A DNA stretch of 64,000 bases from Anoplopoma fimbria (taxonomy: Eukaryota; Chordata; Actinopteri; Perciformes; Anoplopomatidae): contig NC_072465.1 in assembly GCF_027596085.1 (NCBI RefSeq), positions 12,142,857-12,206,856 of the forward strand, in the 5' to 3' direction. Of this stretch, positions 1 to 18,196 are shown piece after piece. How positions within the stretch are numbered: position 1 is the first letter of the stretch; each line of letters begins with the position of its first letter. A model generated the notes under the pieces. That model was not told the DNA's origin. It saw nothing but the letters and a program-made list of their open reading frames with translations, and made no database searches. A program made the position numbers and the translations under genes.

Positions 1-1887
<1,887 letters not shown>

Positions 1888-2014
1888 AGGACATTTTTGT
1901 GGAATGAGGTCATTGTGCTGCTGCTTTTCTCAACAGGGAGGAAGCTCAGCAACATTGGGCAATCAGTTTTTAGGTTGTGTTACTTTTAAAAGTAACTTGT
2001 TACATAATAACATT

Positions 2015-2290
2015 ACTGCCATTGAACATAACTTGTTAGGGTAAAGTGTTACCTACTGAGAAGAGTAACTTGTTGCATTACAGCATTACCTACTGAAAAG
2101 TAATTTATTAACTTATAGTTTTGCCTACTGAAAATATAACTTGTTACATTACAGAATTACCTACTGAGAAAAATAACTTGTTACATAACAGTATGACCTA
2201 CTCAGAAAATGTATTTGTTACTTTATATTGTAATATTTTACATCGTTGCCTACTGAGGAAAGTTACTTGTTAGAGTACTTTGAGATTACC
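2015..2290 (+). repeat. Degenerate minisatellite, 35-37 bp unit, about 6 copies
   Basis: The phrase (A/G)CCTACTGA recurs at 2051, 2088, 2123, 2159, 2196 (as CCTACTCA) and 2248, mostly 35-37 bp apart, each followed by TAACTTGTTACATTACAG-like sequence. The last interval is 52 bp. Confidence 0.85.
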
Positions 2291-3059
2291 AAAACTGGAA
2301 AACTCCTTTGCATTTCCATGCACACGTTGGTTGTATGGCCTACTGTACAGCTGACCGACGCTTGTCCTCCAGGCACAATTTACATTTCATTGAGATATTA
2401 GTGTAACAAATTGTTAATCTGAAAACGTCAGTAAATAACTGATTTATTGCAAACTAGCGCAATATGATACTACCCCCAAAACGTTACTTATTAAGTTAAA
2501 GGTTCAATCAGTGATTTCTTCTACCATATAAATATGAGGCACTGAATATTCACAATCATGATAATATAATATATACTATTATCATATTTTATTTATATAT
2601 TATAATATACATCAAATAGGCAATCTTCTCTTCTTCTTTCGCTTTTCAGCTCACTATTTCAGGCTGCAGCGATGGTTCATATTTGTTCCTGAAAAATGAT
2701 TGTGGGACAAAGACATGGCTGGATAACTAGCTAGTCTTGTTGTTTAACAGACTGACAAATCGTATTTACTGTTTGTCAACGGAACGCACCTTTATTGAAT
2801 CTTGCTAGCATAACGTTAGCTTTCTGGCTCGTAGCTGAGCCAAAGTGTTCTCCTGTTCCTTCTTCCTATTCTTCCTTCTTCCTATCCCATGAAGCAGTGA
2901 ACGACATTTCCATAACATAAGAACCTTATGGGATGGTATGATTGTTCCAGGTATTAGCAAACCTTCAGGCATTACCAGGAAACTGATTCATGGCTTGTGA
3001 TAAACTTTAGATTCTAAAAATGCATGAAAGTGTAAATTAATGGTCTTGATTTTATTAAT

Positions 3060-5275
3060 ACAAACAGCACATGAATTCAGCTAACCTCAGAACCCTACCC
3101 AAATCCTCCCCACCAATCACAAAACACTGCATGAAACTTGCTCTGCTCAACACCCGGTCACTAAGCAACAAAAACCTAATCATCAATAAAATTCATTACT
3201 GACAACAACCTTGATATCCTCTGTCTCACTGAAACTTGGCAAAAACACCTGGACTACTGCGCACTCAACCAAACCACCACTATTGGATATCATTACCTGG
3301 ACAAACCACGCCCTGATGACCGCGCTTGAGGAATTGCCGCTCTTTACCGCCAACACATAAATACCACCCTGACTACCATCCAAACTCCATCCTCATTTGA
3401 ACACCTGTCATTCAAACTCTTTGGTCCTAAACCCCTGGCCATTTCAATCATCTATTGCCCACCCAAACCCAACACTGCCTTCCTCTCTGACCTGTATGGA
3501 CTCCTTACCCGTCTCCATCTCACCTTCCATCCTACTGCTGGGTGATTTCAACATCCACATCGACTCCACAGAGTGTAAGATAGCCACTGAATTTCTGGAC
3601 ATGCTTAGATGATTCAACTTCACTCATCACATCAACTTCCCCACACATAACCGCGGTCACATCCTGGACCTGGTCTGTTCCACTGGAATCATCATCGACC
3701 ACCTCCCCGGCTCTGACCTCACCATCTCCGACCACCTAGCCTTCACCATGGATACTGACATCCCTATTCCAGAACCCAAACACACGAGTGCACCATCACT
3801 CTCCGTAATATGGAGTCCATCTTCCCTTCATCACTGTCAGCCTGTATCACTGAAAATTGTCCACCCTCACCTCCTCTCTTAGCCTCTCCTCCACAGACCT
3901 GGTCAACCTCTACAATAACACACTATCCTCCTGCCTTGATCAGCTTGCCCCTATCAAAACCAGAACTGTCTCTTTCACCCACACTGCTCCCTGGTTCACC
4001 CCTGAACCCTGCGTCATGAAGTCACGGAAACGCCAACTAGAGAGGCTCTCCAACAAAACCGGCCTCACAGTGCACACCCTGGCTTACAAGGAATACAAAC
4101 AGCAATACAAACTGGCTCTCAATACTGAACGCTCTACCTACTACTCTGGCATCCGCCAACCCCAAGGTCCTCTTCTCCACAATATGTAAACTCCTCAAAC
4201 CCATGGACAATCTCACCCACTCCTTCACAGTAGAAAAATGTAATTCCTTCCTGTCATTCTACAAAGCAAAAATTGCAACCATCTACAACCATCTGGCCAC
4301 TTCCAGCCCCGCACCCCCTAACCCTGTTTCTGTCAATGCCCCACTAACCGACCGGTCACTCCCCTTATTCTCCCTAATCTCCCAATCAGATCTCAACAAA
4401 TCACCGTCTGGCATGAGGTCTCCGACATGCGACCTGGACCCCATCCCTTTCACTTTAGTCATGGCTTGTCTCCCGGCCCTCCGCCCGCTCCTCCTCTCTG
4501 TCATCAACTCCTCCCTGTCTACTGGCTCTGTACCTCCCACCTTCATACTTCCTCAAAAAGCCTGGCCTTGACCCTGACATCCCCAACAAATACAGATCTA
4601 TCTCCAATCTCCCTTTTCTGTCTAAAATACTGGAACGCACTGTTGCCTACCAACTCTTCATACTCTACATGCTCCCCCTTGATAACATCATGGTCTCCAC
4701 TTTCACTGCTATTCCGACAACAACCAGCTCTATATCTCCACATAATCCATCCCCCCAATGTCCACTCCACCATCACCAACTGCCTCACAGATATAAAGAC
4801 CTGGATGCAAGCAAACTTTCTCAAACTCAACAGCGACAAATCTGAAATCCTCATCATCGGCCCCAAATCACTGAACAAATCCCCCCACAACTTCTCCCTC
4901 TGCATCGATGGCACCACTGTTCCCGCTTCCATACATATCTGTAACCTTGGTGTCATTTTTGATCAAACCCTTTCCTTTGAATGCCAGGTCAACCCCATCA
5001 CTAAAACCACCTACTTTCATCTAAAAAACATTGCCCGTCTATGGCTCGTCTCCCTCCTCTGCCGCTAAAACACTCATCCACACCTTCATCACCTCTCCAC
5101 TGGACTACTGCAACAGCATCCTGTACGGATCAACAAACTACAATACAGCCAAAACGCCGCTGCCCGTCAATGTGTTACATTGTTATTTCTTTTATTGTTT
5201 CTGCCTTTACCACCTAAAGTGCATTTGAGTACCTCTTAAAGCGCTATACAAATAAAATGTATTATAATTATCATT
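3060..5275 (+). mobile_element. L2-like LINE, dead and internally deleted
   Basis: Endonuclease blocks LLNTRSLSNKN (near 3140), DILCLTETW and LGDFNIHID (near 3550) are followed by DPIPFTLVMACLPALRPLL and a RSISNLPFLSKILERTV block near 4600. The RT core between this and the catalytic loop is missing, and the YADD motif reads YSDN (4710-4721). Later ORF2 remnants include IKTWMQANFLKLNSDKSE. The 3' end has the L2-type AAAGCGCTATACAAATAAAATGT tail followed by ATT repeats. Frameshifts and stops throughout. Confidence 0.82.
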
Positions 5276-6369
5276 ATTGTTGTTATTATTATTTCTTTGG
5301 AAAGTGGGCTTTGGTAAGCAGGATAATGCTCTTAGAGGTGTCCATTATCAAGAACTAATGGACTCCGCGGAGGCAACCAAGGCCTCTCCGTCATTCATTC
5401 ATTTCTCATAATGGACACCCTGTCTGGCATTGTCTCATACATATATTTATAAATAAGGTTTATCAAATTGAAAGTTTTGAACCAGGTCTAGCAGTTTGTG
5501 GATTAAGTAATAGTGAGAAATGTGCATGAAACATCGGTTATTTCAATGTGCCTGTTACAGTTTATTGTTTACATTTTACGAGATTAATTAAGTTCTGTCT
5601 TGTCTCATTTGAGTGGGCAGCAGTGTTATTTAAGTAAATTAATCGGATCTTACTTGGTAATTGGTACAGTCCTTTAGAATAGAATTAGAAAATAAAATAT
5701 TGTGAATTATTGTACTGTGGTAAAGATAGGATTAGAGTGAGGAAGTGGTTAATGGAGCAGCATAAAAAAGAGTGTGGTGTATGAGTGTGGTGGCAAAGGC
5801 GAGGCCCTGTGACAGGCCACATGGCAGCTGCAGGTGGGGGGGAATGGGGGGTTCAGGAGACCAGGTGAAGACATGACAGCCTGAAAAAAAACGTCCACAG
5901 CGCTTCAGGATGGAAAGTCGGGCTGACAAAAAGACTCCAGTCAAACAGTCAGTTCTGCTGTTCCCAGCACAAACACGCCACATCGCCTTGACACACCAGG
6001 TTTTCCTCTTTGTTGGCACTCCTCGCCAAAAACTTCTTCCAGAGTCTTTTTTCAGAACAGAGAAAGGAAGTGAGCAGACACCTAGTGCTGGTGATGAAAT
6101 CAGGACTTACAGTTTGTGCTGCTGGTTTGATTCCAATAATAAGTAAAAAAAAAACCATACAGTGTTATTTGATATGAGAACGCTAAATAAGATGTCAGAT
6201 TACAAGATTCTTTGTTTGTTTGTAAAATGTGACGAGTCACACTTTGTGTCCCAATACTCACACTGGAGAGGTAAATAACACTGTAACCAGTTTATGTGAG
6301 GTATTTCTGCTTTATAAACCACTGGTCAAACCTCCCATTGCTTTATTTCAACATATCATAATACAATGG
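5276..6369. other. Intergenic, nothing recognised
   Basis: Mostly AT-rich sequence with no homologous block seen on either strand. Confidence 0.5.
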
Positions 6370-6720
6370 TTCGTATGATATTTTACGAAAAGTTACTCCT
6401 CATTTTTCCTGCGTTTTCCCAGTCAACAACATGTGTCAATTTCCTCTCGTTACATGAATATGATCTTTTCAAAATAAACTTCCGTCCTCACAGGAAAAAA
6501 CGTACTTAGGTTTAGGCAACAAAACTAATCAGTTAGGTTTAGGAATAGATCATCGCTTCTGTTAACGTAACTAAGGATGTGCCATAACTGAAGTACGTGC
6601 GTTACGTGACAAATAAATCAACTTTCAATGTGACTCGACCTCTTATTTCACATAGAGAACAAACAGCGTTTTTTGATTGACCCATTCACCTCCCCTTCCT
6701 ACGTGTGGGCTTTTGCAGAC
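6370..6720 (+). repeat. Probable dispersed repeat with TTAGGTTTAGGCAACAAAAC core
   Basis: The core at about 6508-6527 and the following part (CGTTACGTGAC, then GACCCATTCACCTCCCC) resemble a frequent fish interspersed repeat. Part of the same pattern may occur at about 30100-30200 (GGCAACAAAACCATG). Boundaries not visible. Confidence 0.4.
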
Positions 6721-6759
6721 TTGTATATGATTAGCATGCTTACATACAAATTAATTTCT

Positions 6760-7040
6760 ATGGCGGCTGTGGCGTAGTGGAGAGCAAGGTAGTTCTCCAA
6801 TCAGAGGGTCGGTGGTTCGATACCCGGCTTCGGCAGTCGATGTGTCCTTGGGCAAGACACTTAACCCCAAGTTGCTCCCGAAGGCTTGCCATCGGTGTGG
6901 ACTGGATGATGAATTGAGTCTGATGGTGGCACCTTGCATGGTAGCCTGTCATCAGTGTGTGAATGGGTGAATGATATGTAATATACTACTGATTGTAAGT
7001 CGCTTTGGATAAAAGCGTCTGCTAAATGACTGTAATGTAT
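6760..7040 (+). mobile_element. tRNA-derived SINE with LINE-type tail
   Basis: RNA polymerase III box A (GTGGCGTAGTGG, 6769-6780) and box B (GGTTCGATACC, 6814-6824), a body, then a tail GTCGCTTTGGATAAAAGCGT common to fish SINE/LINE 3' ends. Consistent with a V-SINE-like family; the exact name was not determined. Confidence 0.85.
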
Positions 7041-8324
7041 GGCGCATTATTTTTGTAGGTATCGCCATGAACGCTGGATGAGAACAGCCTATTAAATTTC
7101 CTGTTTCATCTCTTAATATGATCACGCTAAATATCAGGCCCTCTCAAACTGATGTGCCAGACAGATGAAGTCTTTGTGGAATAGTGCTCAAAAGTGCAGA
7201 ATGAAAGTCTGCCAACACAATTAATGTGCATACAGAAATAATCACTCATTAGATAGGCCCGCAGTATAACATCCAACCTTACAAATTGTTTTCACAATTT
7301 CTCCCAAAACACTTGGTGCCTGAATGTTTAGGTGAAATCAAATGTAACACTGTCAAGATGAAATGAGCACTTTCCGTGGGAGAATTCCCTCCCTAGTCAC
7401 ACGTTCCCGTCTCATTTCCTCAGGTTTAACGTCAGTGAAAGTTGTCACCACGGTTGGAAAGCGTGAGGACAACTGTCTGTGATTTCCTGTGCTGAAATGT
7501 GTGAGGCACATTATCAGCATGTTATGTCATCAGCAGTAGGTTGACATGGAAGCCTGTTGCACTTATTGAAGGATACATGGAGAGATTTGGTGTCTTTAAG
7601 GTGAGTTTGACTTGAGGGGTTCTTCTCCAAACACTCATTAAAACATAAGAGTAGGATATACTAGGGCCAGGTATCAATTTTCAATATAGCTATTTCGGTA
7701 CTGATACCAAAACAATGCTTTTTTGTACTACCCATACTTTTGTACTACTCATTTAACAAAAATAGCTCAAGTTCTTTATTTTAAAGTGTTGCTCAACACA
7801 AGTTGCCATACAAGAACTTGGTCCAAATAGTCCAAATGCAGAACATAACAAAATGGTTTTGAGTTTGATGTCCAGTATTGTACAGTCTAAACTTGTGATT
7901 CCCAACCAGAGGTACGTATCCAGGCCGTTCTTCTGGCAGGCAGCTCGTGGTAGAGCTCGGACAGTTTGAAAATAAATAGAAATTGCGATTTGAATAAAGA
8001 ATATATCCACATGTTTGTGTTTAAGAGAAAAAAAAATAACACAGAAATAGCTATACGTGTACATTTTAGGACATCAAATCAAAGCCAACCTGAAAAAAGT
8101 CCTTCTAGGTTGAGTCCAGGCTCCATCACATTTCACAAAATACCTATAAATCATGTCAATTATATCATTCCAAAAATAAATGATGAAGATTGAAGAGACA
8201 AAAGTATTTTAATTTGAACAGCCAATTAAAACGTAACATTCAAATGTAAACACTACTGAATTCATAGCATTGATATATTTTACTTTGTTAATCTTGATTT
8301 ATCTGCCTCTTTGAAATTAGAATA
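7041..8324. other. Intergenic, nothing recognised
   Basis: AT-rich; only short open frames without similarity. Confidence 0.5.
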
Positions 8325-8447
8325 TGAACCCAGAGAGAACCCACGCTGACACGGGAGAACATGCAAACTCCATACAGAAGGGAACTGAACCTGGGCCCCT
8401 CTTGCTCTGAGGCGACAGTGGTAGCCACCACACCACCGTGCAGCCCA
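8325..8447 (-). mobile_element. tRNA-derived SINE fragment (minus strand)
   Basis: On the minus strand: tRNA-like head with box-A-like GGTGGTGTGGTGGC, CACTGTCGCCTCAGAGC, a box B GGTTCAGTTCC (8381-8391 complement), then a conserved body including GTTTGCATGTTCTCCCGTG. This is a very common fish dispersed repeat. Truncated. Confidence 0.75.
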
Positions 8448-11400
8448 AATTTCATATATTGGACTATTAAAAGAAATCAAAGGGTCACCAAAACACAATT
8501 GTCCAACTATAATTTTACAATAAACAGACATGGCACCGTGGCAAAACAATGACAGTGTGAAGCAGTGGTCCCTCAGCAGAGAGTGATGTCTACATGTCAA
8601 ACCATGACCATCTTATCCTCCAAACATTCAGTTTCAGAGAGTCGGAGAGAAGTTTGCGGAGGAGAAAACAGTGATACAGCAGCAGTAAGCATGACAAACA
8701 CAGTAGACTACAAGAGACACACTCCAACACGAGCCATTGACTCCTATATCATCTGTTTGATCCTACTGTTGGCAAACACATCCTTAAATTTAAGTTCTTC
8801 AATCATAGACCATCTTTGTTAATAATTGAAACAGACAGCAAGCAGTTCATCCAAACTGTGAAAATAAGAAAGCTTGTAAAACGCTAAATTCATGTACATT
8901 TTATATTTTCATGTAATATTCTGCTGCACTGTGATGTTGTTGTGATGTATAACTTTTGTCTGAACTGCTGGCTTTGTTTGTTGTTGACCAATGTGACTGT
9001 GACAGGCCTTTCAATTTAGACATTGTTAAAATGTGTTTCAGTCTCTTCTCTTTTCACAGCAGACAGCTTAATTTGAATTAAAAGAAAAAACACAGGTGTT
9101 GCTTATAAGATGATATTTACCATGGTTCCATCCTGTTCTAATCAAGTGTCCATAAAAGTCTGACAGCAGTGAGCCAGAATGCATGATACCAGGACCCTGA
9201 AGGCAAAGCAGCTAAATAGAATCCAGCCATCATAATTTGTTATTTATAAATGTGTTATAATGTCTTGTGTGACAAATGTCTATAGAATTAAATACACTTA
9301 CCATTAATTTATCAGTGAATCATGCCACTGTGCGACTGAGGCATCGTGCGGTATCAACATCAAGTCACACCTGACAGAGTGCTCATCTGTAAATGCTTAC
9401 TATCAAGAAACAAAGGAAATGTGGGAAAACACTGATAAACACTCACAGCGTCAGCCTTAAAGAGGTTATTTAGTTTAATTATTAGTTGAATTGTTATTCA
9501 TGAACTTCTAAATGGCAGCAAGACAAAAAGTGGACAGAGACATGGGTGTATATACAACCTGTTATCACAGGACCAAAAGTCCATGCTCGGGTCACATGAT
9601 AACAAAATACGGCATTTCCATGACAACTGAGGAATTACAGGAAGAAGAAGGTGGAAGATGTGCTTGAAAGCTTGGGAAAGTAAGTTGGACATTGTGATGA
9701 GAGTAATAAATGTCAAGCTATAATTTGCTTGAGTGTTTTTATGATTTTTTTAAATGTGTTCAAAATCTCAAGTCAGTAGTGATTATGTATACTGTTGGGT
9801 GTTAATTATTTCGGGAACAGTGAATGAGTGGACGAGGGACGGATCAGACGTGTTTGTGTAATGGCTTAAACTGCCTCCATTGTTAAGGCTAACTGAAGGA
9901 TTTTCACAATGAGAGCAGCTTTCTCTGTCCCCTTTTAAAAAACACAATCATGCTGATGATACATTATTTTAAAACCTGGTCTTATTCCTAAATGTTAATT
10001 GGTGTACCTTTTATTTCTATGCTACAAGCTAGACTGAAACAAAGTCTTCTGTGGATGAATCAATGAAGACTCTAGATTCAAACTACAAGGTGTTAAAAAA
10101 CTTATGTAGAGTTATTGTATAATTGATTGAAAAAACATAGAGCATTCCAAACAAATGAATCTTTATATTGTGAGGGAAAAGGTTTGCCACATCCTGCCAG
10201 TATTCGTGACCGCTGCATGCCTGCAGGCAAGAAGCAAGAGTCCCTTAAATCAATGCTTGAGCTAATTGCTGTTAGAGCTGAATGGAGGGACTGGGTGACA
10301 GCAATAGGATCAATGTTTATTGTGTGGATGAGCCGGCAATTGTGCCTGAATCAACTCAAATTAGAGTATTTTTGCCCTATTTACATATGAGTGGCACCGA
10401 GACAACAGGCAGTAATCCTTCCATGCTGGGGTGCAGGTGTAAAACAAAACAGAGTAGGGATGTTTTTTAAGGTTATTAACAGGAAAACTAGTGTTATAGG
10501 ACGGCAACATGCTGGGCTAAGTATAGCACTGAGTCTATAGGGCTGGAGGGGAATCGTCACCGTCCTCCACCTACAGCAGAACACCGACCATCAGTAAAGC
10601 TAGAGGCCCATCAATTCAGTGGAGCAGTCAATACGGTGAGATATATCGCCAACACAAAAGCTGAGTTTCAGTGGAAAAGTAACATTCATTTTTCTTTCTT
10701 TACTGGAGAAAGTAACATCCTACAAGAGCCTCCTATAAAATACAGTTGAGCAATGCATCAGTGTTTCTGTGGTCTTAAAACAAATAGCTGTACAAATAGC
10801 TTAAAATAAGTATAAAAACAACAGAATCATGACTTAAATCAACAGACACGGGCATCATGTTCCAAATCACAGAAGATCATTTTAAATTCTGGTGGCAACT
10901 GCAAAGTTCAAAGGTACCAGCTATGCCACAAGTGAGTAGAAAACACACAAAGTCTTTGGTTTGAATAATTCATTCCAAAGCAGGATCTAACTTGAATAAA
11001 GTTTCTGAACGAATAAAAAGAGATTGCATTTCCATTTAATGACACAAATTTACAATTTGCTCGGAAAATGGGAGTCATGTTTAAATTGATGCAATTTATA
11101 CATGTCAAATTTTTTTAAAGAAGACATCCAGAATGTGGTTGTCCATCCGTCCATCCATCCACTCATTACCAGCTGGGTGAGAGTCATGAGTCCATCACAA
11201 GCCGGACACATGAAGAGATATAAAATATGGTAATGATAGATGGATTACTTTGCATCCCTTTCCCAGAAGGTCAGTGTCCAAAGGGTCCATTGGTGGTCCT
11301 CCTGATCAATTAAAGAGCTTGCTAAAAAGACAAAGCAAGTCTCCTGCAGGAGAAGAAAAACACCAGCCAGAGAGATTTTTCACAACCTGGCAACCCACAA

Positions 11401-12284
11401 GTAGTTCTTCCTAAGAGGCTTGTGACTAGTTTGTAAAACACAAGTAAATGCTTTATTAACCATTAATTAAGCCAGTTGTTACAATTTATATATTTTTTTA
11501 TATAAGTAGAGAGTGTTGACAAAAGTGTTGCTTTTTTAAACATCCCCATGCACGATGAATGTGAGCCCAAAAGGCTGGGCCATATTTCCATATGGTTTGG
11601 TGATGAAAAAACTCACATAGAAATAAGATAAACATGATCATCACAAATTCGTTTTTGAATATTTTCAGTCAGTTATAAAAAATAAAAAAAACATGACAGA
11701 TCTACATGAGGGTAATGCTAATTATCCTAATATTAATGTTCCTCATATATCACTTTATTCCTCCCCTCTCTCACTGAGCTCGCCTCTCTCCCTCTATCTC
11801 GATGGGAGTCCCTCAGGTGAAATGGCCTGCAAACACATGAATTGAACACGGCCCTCGTGGGGAATAGAAGAGAGGCTGCTGCTCGTTGTAGCCCCCACAC
11901 AACACGGTGGATTCCAGCAAACTTCTTGTGTGCCTCTTTAGAGGAGGGAAAAAAAAAAAGCCTCCCTTTTCATTCTTCCTTTCTGTCCAAGCTAAGTCTT
12001 TTCTTTTTCCTCTCTCCCTCTTTAATCCGTCCCTCTATTTCAGGAAGAAAAAAAAACAACACAAAACCAGGTTCACGCGGTGCTTTAGTGGCTAAAAGTG
12101 AAAGAGCTTCTGTTTTTCTTTTTTTTGCCTCCCTGCGCTGAGTTGAGCCTTGAATCGCTCTGGAAAATTGCTTCTATTGAATAGAGGGAAGGAGGAACAA
12201 CGTTTAATAGGATCCAAAGGGAGCCTCTGCTCTTAAACAGGTGGAAATTGGACGTCCTCGAATTTTATACAAATAGTAAGTAAG
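8448..12284. other. Intergenic upstream of fezf2
   Basis: No gene or clear repeat. The part from about 11750 to 12280 is less AT-rich and may hold upstream fezf2 regulatory sequence; short CCATCCATCC repeats occur at about 11145-11160. Confidence 0.5.
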
Positions 12285-12292
12285 TATATAAG
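12285..12292 (+). promoter_or_regulatory. fezf2: TATA-like box, possible fezf2 core promoter
   Basis: TATATAAG followed by GC-rich sequence (ccggcg) about 0.9 kb upstream of the fezf2 ATG. A start near 12315 would give a long 5'UTR. This is only a sequence match in a fairly AT-rich region; no transcript evidence is available here. Confidence 0.25.
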
Positions 12293-12519
12293 CCGGCGTG
12301 GAAAAGGAGGGATCCCATCTCCGAGGATTAGCACAGGATTTTCTTCTCCTGAAAAAAAAAAAATTTCCAAAGTGAAAAATAAAGAAAGAAAAAGATGACT
12401 GTTGTTAACGAAATGAAAGCAGCAGACTTGATCAACTTTTTCAGGCGCGATAACAACAGAATTATGATAATATTATTTACACTTACATATCTAGAGGGAA
12501 ATGGTCTCATATTTATGTA

Positions 12520-12535
12520 CCCCCCCCCCCCCCCC
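12520..12535 (+). repeat. Poly(C) homopolymer
   Basis: A run of about 16 C just before GCGTGC, upstream of fezf2. Confidence 0.85.
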
Positions 12536-12773
12536 GCGTGCAGGTTGATGAAGGCGTCTCCCTGTCACCCAGTTAAGAGTCCGGGTGCCCGCTGATGTCA
12601 GGAGACAGTGATCCGCGCTGAGGAGGGGCGGGCGCTGCCAACATGTGACAGAGAGCAGTCTGCTGGTTTCTCCACACCCATCTGACCATTAGAGAGGTAA
12701 ACTCCAACACCAGCTCAACCTGATGCTCTCTCATTCTCCGGGAGCTCCGACTACAACACATTTCTTTATTTCT

Positions 12774-12775
<2 letters not shown>

Positions 12776-12805
<30 letters not shown>
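12776..12805 (+). repeat. Poly(T) homopolymer, 30 bases
   Basis: An uninterrupted run of T followed by a pyrimidine-rich stretch to about 12835, between the putative promoter and the fezf2 start. Its length is likely to vary between individuals and to be error-prone in assembly. Confidence 0.9.
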
Positions 12806-12811
<6 letters not shown>

Positions 12812-12839
12812 TCCTCTTCCTTCTCTTCCTCTCCCATAA

Positions 12840-12980
12840 CGAGCTCTGTAATGTCCTGTTAATGTTGTGTGCGCTAGTTAATGAGCATTAATCCATCACC
12901 CCTGGATGCTATTGTTTGCCGGGGAGGGATGGCCATTTGAATGCAAATGCGTGACACTGTGACAGCAAGGTGCTTATTAA
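12840..12980 (+). promoter_or_regulatory. Candidate proximal regulatory element of fezf2 with POU octamer
   Basis: Contains an exact octamer ATGCAAAT at 12941-12948, several ATTA homeodomain cores (gagcattaatcc), a Sox/Fox-like attgttt at 12911-12917 and a ttattaaa site, all within 140 bp just upstream of the coding exon. The motifs are seen; the enhancer role and conservation are inferred. Confidence 0.4.
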
Positions 12981-13121
12981 ACTGATGTGTCCTCCTGTCT
13001 CTTCTGCCGGGAGCTCAGGAGAGTGAAAAGACGCGGGGCAGCTGGAGGAGCGGGTCGGACTGCGCCGGGAGTTGCTCACACCAAGTTCTGCTCGGCTCCG
13101 AACTAAACCAAAAAAAAACTG

Positions 13122-13123
13122 CT

Positions 13124-13163
<40 letters not shown>

Positions 13164-13164
13164 C
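13122..13164 (+). repeat. (CAA)n trinucleotide repeat in the fezf2 5'UTR
   Basis: About 14 CAA/AAC units ending six bases before the fezf2 ATG. Read in the fezf2 frame it would encode poly-asparagine, but no ATG opens that frame upstream, so it is best read as 5'UTR. Confidence 0.9.
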
Positions 13165-13170
13165 CAAAAA

Positions 13171-16775
<3,605 letters not shown>

Positions 16776-17080
16776 GGCCCCTGAGTGCCCATACACAGTT
16801 TAATGCTCCACCTCGGACTGTTGGGCCCCTGAGAGACTGGCTGCTGTGCTGCATCTGTGGCCGCGTTGAACAGCTTTTAAACGTCCAGAGAGGTCGTCCA
16901 ATTAAATTGGACACAATCACTTAAAGGGAACTGTGGTCATCCAAAAGATTTAGGATCCTGTGACACTGTGGTACATCAACACCTCCTACTTATCACTGGG
17001 TCCCCTGCTGTAGGAATATGAAGGGACAACCATGGGAGACATCTGTTTCTACGATGGAGCTGTAAATAATAGGTTATGGA

Positions 17081-17086
17081 AATAAA
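17081..17086 (+). terminator. fezf2: Candidate fezf2 poly(A) signal AATAAA
   Basis: Canonical AATAAA 306 nt after the fezf2 stop codon, followed by A- and T-rich sequence. A second candidate lies near 17236. The interval 16776-17080 would be the 3'UTR. Confidence 0.5.
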
Positions 17087-17687
17087 ATAAAAAAATGTTA
17101 TTTAAAATGTGGATCATTGCCATGTTGTGTATATCACAGGAAAAAAAAACAAGTTAATGTGAATAAATAAGTTATAACTTATAGTGAAAACTGAATGTTT
17201 GAGCCATGTTGTTTCTGTTTTTTGAAGGCATTTAAAAATAAAACAATGAAGTCATAAGATGAAAGTTGTGTTGGCTACGTTCAGAAAAATTTGGGTTTTA
17301 ACTGACTGGGGCGAGACAACAGTTTAGAAAAAGCAGGAACCAATTCATGAACACAACATTATCAGAAAAGAAAATAAGTGCTTACCCATGTCAGAAACCA
17401 AATGACAAAGAGTTAATACACAATAACAATTAAAACAAATCAATGAAAAACTGCATGGCTTTGACCTGTTAGATTTTTGAGCTGTGGTTTCCTTATTTAT
17501 TAGTCATTTTCTTTTTTCTGTGTGGATTTGTTTCGTATGTGGTTGTATTTTGCTGTGTTTTGAACCTCAGGACCAACAATCTACATGTGAAACATGTCAG
17601 AAGAGGTGAAAGCTTCTAAATGACAGTATAAATAGATATTTCATGAAACATATAATGACAGTATCAGTGAGAGGATGAATGGAGTGA

Positions 17688-17740
17688 CGTTACATTTATT
17701 TAGCTGACGCTTTTCTCCAAAGTGACTTTCTGTAAGCTAG
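17688..17740 (-). repeat. SINE/LINE tail fragment (minus strand)
   Basis: TTTAGCTGACGCTTTTCTCC is the reverse complement of the tail of the SINE at 7.0 kb, with a few mismatches. It represents an old truncated copy. Confidence 0.7.
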
Positions 17741-17967
17741 CCATGGGACCGTTCTACCAGGACAAGAATCATGCAACTTCTTCAAATGACACATGCAGAT
17801 AGGGACTTTTTTTTATTTATTTATTTATTTATTAGTTCTACATGGGTCCTGATGCAGTGAAAACAGTTTGATGTGTAGTTTCTGCTGTTCTGATGTCATT
17901 GGAGAGCTGGTTCCTCCCAACAGTCATGACTTTTCTAAAAATCCAAAAAGTTAAAACAACAAATATG

Positions 17968-17974
<7 letters not shown>

Positions 17975-18010
<36 letters not shown>
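17975..18010 (+). repeat. (AT)n microsatellite
   Basis: About 18 AT units followed by TTATAATAA-rich sequence to about 18120. Confidence 0.9.
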
Positions 18011-18013
<3 letters not shown>

Positions 18014-18119
18014 TATAATAATTATTATTATATTATAATAATTTACATAGAGATCAGCATCATATTTGTGATCATATATATAATTTATTATAATTATTGT
18101 ATTTATAATAATTGATCAG

Positions 18120-18121
<2 letters not shown>

Positions 18122-18194
<73 letters not shown>
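18122..18194 (+). repeat. (AT)n microsatellite, about 72 bp
   Basis: Long pure AT run preceded by GATCAGCATCATA, which also occurs at about 18053-18065, suggesting local duplication of the AT-rich block. Confidence 0.93.

Positions 18195-18196
<2 letters not shown>

Noticed and set aside
13072..13170. An N-terminal extension of fezf2 with a poly-Asn tract
   Set aside because: There is no ATG in that stretch; the family N-terminus starts at the ATG at 13171.
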